Both the position numbers and the translations under genes were made by a program. 64,000 bases of DNA from Leptodactylus fallax (taxonomy: Eukaryota; Chordata; Amphibia; Anura; Leptodactylidae), in NCBI GenBank assembly GCA_947044405.1, contig CAMRHE010000012.1:7932001-7996000 (forward strand), written 5' to 3'. How positions within the stretch are numbered: the stretch's first letter is position 1; each line of letters starts with the position of its first letter. Positions 60,641 through 64,000 of the stretch are shown one piece after another. The notes under the pieces are model-generated. The model did no database searches. It had not been told where the DNA came from and saw only the letters and a list, made by a program, of their open reading frames with translations.

Positions 60641-61408
60641 ACACTAATACTTACCTCTCCTCACTTCCCTTCTGCTCTGTTTGAAGTCTCTGCTCCTGGA
60701 AGCTTCAGGTAGCTCAAGGTGCGATGTCAGTGACATCAAGCTCACCATTGTATTCAATGGTAAAGTAGATGAGTTGAAGCCGGTTGCAGATGAGTTGAAG
60801 TCGGGACATACCACCCACCGATCGGGACAGCGGGCCAGGACCTGGAATCCAGGACTCTCCTGCTGAATCCAGGATGACTGGGAGGTATGCATAAATGGGT
60901 ACAACTGATACCTCTGTGGCTCCTTTAGTCAGTTTGTTCATTTATTACTAGATTTAATGGCATACCATTCATACTCTGCTAGTCCATGTACAGTATGTAC
61001 ATCATGACAGGTAGAGAGGTATTACATGCAATAGTCACTTTTTATGTAAAATGAATATATTGAGTTGCTACTATTGCTGCAACAACTGACAACTTTACTG
61101 AGATAAGTACATCTGCATGTCCCCTACATCTGCCCCAGATTAATATCCTTCTCCATCTGCCCCATTAGTTTCATGTACTTCTTCATCTGACCCAAGTTTA
61201 ATGTCCTCTTCCAGCTACCCCCGAAGTTTAATGTCCTTTTCCAACTGCCACCAGTTTCATGCCCCCACAATATTATGTCCCTATCCTTGTACGAAACAAA
61301 CATTAAAAAAAACACTAATATTTACCTCTCCTCACTTCCCTTCTGCTCTGTTTGAGGTCTCTGCTCCTGGAAGCTTCAGGAAGCTCAAGGTGCGATGTCA
61401 GTGACATC
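60459..61408 (+). repeat. Direct duplication of ~285 bp
   Basis: 60459-60738 and 61122-61408 are collinear. Both contain part of the minisatellite, then CATGCCCCCAC, ATATTATGTCC, TTACCTCTCCTCACTTCCCT, CTGCTCTGTTTGA, TGCTCCTGGAAGCTTCAGG and GGTGCGATGTCAGTGACATC. About 380 bp of other sequence lies between the copies. Confidence 0.85.
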
Positions 61409-62540
61409 ATCACATCTAATGAAGTAATGAGAAGGCAGAATTTACAAGAAAACTACAGTATAGCACACATTATTGAAAGCTGTGTTTTACTGTATACAGA
61501 TTTACTCTATACACTTTACAGTGCCATCTAGTGAGCAGAATGAGGTACTGATGATATAGATTAGAAAATAACAAGTATCATTAGGTTTAGAACTACCTGC
61601 AGTAATGCTGTTTATACATTTCACACTATCATGCAGAATTCATCAAAGCAAGAAAAACTTTAACATGTATATACATGAAGATATTAAATGAAAGAATTGA
61701 AATGTGAAGTTACAGTATAAGTAACAGTATCAGAATAGCATGCAGTCCCTCAGTCTCTACATCTCAACATGAAATTGTACAGATGAAAATGTATGTGCTA
61801 AGACTGTCCATGTCAACTTTCCTTTCTGCTTCCACATCACAATCATCAACAGACCTCTTGTCTCCACTAGTTATACCTCTAATGTCGATGTCTACTATAC
61901 AACTATTTAAGCATTAGTAACCCATTCCAAATCCATGTGTATCATTGTGCTGTCAGGTGATAAATACAAGCTTATAGGTCTCATGTTATGAAATAAATCA
62001 TCTTTCGAATATATTGCTATTTTAAGACCTGCATTTTCCTTTTCCCAAAAATTCTATGGTTTTCTTGTAGTTGTGATGTGTCAACACAGACTCAGGTAAC
62101 AACAGTGATGTAGCTATAGGTGTTGCAATGGTTGCATCTAAGACTGGGACCTTAAGCCAGGGGGCCCACACAGGAGTGTATTTGGCCAGAAAGCAACTAA
62201 AACAATTGCCTGGGTCCCCAGAGATTCAGGGGACCCACAGCAATTGATTTGGCTGTGTGGTTTTCAGCTACATCCTTTCCACATCAAAGCCATGTCTAGC
62301 CTTTCCCTAATGAAGAACAGCAACACAACATTAAATCAGCTGGCACATTAATAATGCAGTTATTGCAAATAGCATTAAAATATTATCTACTGTGTTCTGG
62401 ATCAGCCTCATACCATGTGAAGCCCACACTGACTGTAAGTTGCTTTATTGAATCCAATATATTTTCTGCTACTGTCTCTATTCTGTAGGGAAGACTGTTC
62501 ACAATATTTTGGATGTTGGACGAGAAGGTCTAACATTCAC
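61409..62540. other. Intergenic with a possible hAT left end
   Basis: CAGTGATGTAGCTATAGGTG at about 62107-62126 looks like a hAT-type left terminus followed by the usual gene-free filler. No right end was found. Confidence 0.4.
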
Positions 62541-62549
62541 ATTTATTAT

Positions 62550-62830
62550 TCCAGCTCATCCCAAGGATGTTTGATGGGGTTCAGGTTAGATGTCTGTGTG
62601 GGCTGCTCAAATTCCTCCACATAAAACAGTCCAAACCAAGGACTATACTTTGTGCACAGATGTACGGTAATGTTGGAATAGTAAAGAACCCTCTCCAAAC
62701 TGATGGCACTAAGTTGAAAGCATGCTCTAAAAGCTCTTTGCTGTATTGTTGCAATTAACCTTCACTATAAATATGGAACCTAGCACATAGACTCAAAAAC
62801 AGCCTCCCTCCTATTCCAAATTTGTCATTT
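62550..62830 (-). pseudogene. Tc1/mariner-type transposase remnant
   Basis: The minus strand at about 62620-62550 reads FEQPTQTSNLNPIKHPWDEL, a decayed form of the block around the catalytic glutamate (usual [14 protein letters not shown]); the glutamate itself is now lysine. Sequence to 62830 keeps nucleotide wording typical of the preceding part of such elements but has no open frame. Terminal repeats not found. Confidence 0.65.
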
Positions 62831-64000
62831 TGATAATGTCACTTCCAGAGACAGCTTGAAGATTTTTTGAACTGTATCAATGGAAGAGTGGACTGGTGAT
62901 TTGTTAGATGAGCACACAACAACGACACACATTTGCATTTTTCTCACAATAGACTCAAAGCACAGTTTATGTGGACTACTGAGTTGTCACTGCTAGACAG
63001 TTAAAAGTTTGTTAAAAAAAAACGCTTGTAGTTAAACAAAATAGAAGCTCAAACTCAGAAATTTGAAAAACTGGTAAACTAATTAGTATTTTTGCAATAT
63101 GTATTCCTATTCAGTTGAAAAAAATTTTTTCAAGATTAACATTTTCTTGAAACCATTGTTTTCCATGTCACATATTTCAACCATATTTGAAATGGCATGT
63201 CCCTTTTTATGCAAAAAAATTCTTAAAAAATCACCATCACTTTTTTCCTAGTGGACTTCCTCTTTTCTTATTCATAATTGAAGTCTGGATGCTAATGAAT
63301 CTGTACAGAAACTACAGGACAGCAATTATGTTCTATCATGTATACGGCTCTGTCTGTAGTTTGTATTTATATCTGAGTGGATGGGTGGAAGCTGGTTGTC
63401 ATACAATGAGAATCTTCTCCACAACTCATTTCACTTCTCTCATTTAATAACAGCCCCAGCACCATGCAGGACATGTATAGTGAAGTACTGATCTGTACTG
63501 ATGTGAATAAATAACTTTGTCATAGAAAGCTCCTATTTAGCTACAGAATCAAGCTAAGCCTCTGTTTTTGCTTCTCTCTCTCTCTGCTTGTGCTCTCCTC
63601 TTCCATTGCCTAGACTTCTATAGACATGTATAATCTGAATCATATGATCTGCAGTTGTCTCGAGACAGATATAACAGATTTTTGGAGTGAAAGTTTAACA
63701 GAGGAGAGGGGGAGCAGGGAAACATCTTGATAAGCAAGAAAGACATCTTTTTCTATGATAGCATAATGTATATTACATATTTTCATAGACGTAGCTAGTG
63801 GCAGCAATCACAGCATGTGTTCTGGGTGCTGGTTGTCAGAGGGAAGTCAACAAGCCATGTATTTAGATTTAGTGAAATAAACCTGGAGCAATAAGGCCTA
63901 TTAAAGCTTACAGCTTCATGAGCATGACAACAGTAAAAAGCTGTGAAAGCACGAATGCAGAGAGGGATAAAATGTTACTGGTGTAAGGCTGTGTTAGATC
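62831..64000. other. Intergenic, nothing recognised
   Basis: AT-rich with a TCTCTC run near 63573-63582. No gene or definable element. Confidence 0.4.

Overview
The window looks like repeat-rich, non-coding vertebrate DNA, most likely from a frog or another amphibian. The grounds are the combination of repeats: L1/Tx1-type and L2/CR1-type LINEs, a Neptune-like Penelope element, many Tc1/mariner families, hAT elements and palindromic MITEs with TTAA target sites. I recognise no host protein-coding exon and no tRNA, rRNA or snRNA gene. The only intact protein-coding gene is a Tc1-type transposase at 12481-13533.

Layout. 0-7 kb: a TTAA MITE, a short SINE tail, a Penelope-like 3' tail and a decayed Penelope-like reverse transcriptase on the minus strand (3346-5401). 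7-10.5 kb: a hAT relic with a minisatellite and a decayed transposase. 11.7-14.5 kb: a Tc1 remnant, then an intact DD38E Tc1 element (12318-13947) and a palindromic MITE. 17.4-18.5 kb: a non-autonomous hAT-like element filled with a minisatellite. 21-30 kb: a Tc1 remnant and a SINE, then a Tc1 element (22567-30130) split by a near full-length L1 (23873-29780) that keeps ORF1, ORF2 and a 5' UTR with tandem monomers. 30.6-32.8 kb: an L2-like 3' end and an internally deleted Tc1. 37-48 kb: a CR1 scrap, two copies of one minisatellite-bearing hAT family with 8-bp target duplications, and a 5'-truncated L1 that hosts both the second hAT and a Penelope-like tail. 48-51 kb: a tandem array hit by a Tc1 that was itself hit by a TTAA element. 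52-64 kb: another minisatellite, an L2 fragment carrying a 3'-truncated Tc1, more MITEs, a second copy of the hAT family seen at 7 kb, a duplicated segment and a last Tc1 remnant.

There is no cooperating gene system. The main value of the window is its layered insertion history. Nested insertions with clean target duplications give relative ages, and several insertions can be checked against an empty paralogous site in the same window. At least nine distinct Tc1/mariner lineages are present. I found no convincing new biological system. The strongest leads are the intact DD38E transposon, the recurrent ~30-bp minisatellites carried by different transposons, the L1 with promoter-like monomers, and hammerhead-ribozyme-like relics in Penelope-type tails.
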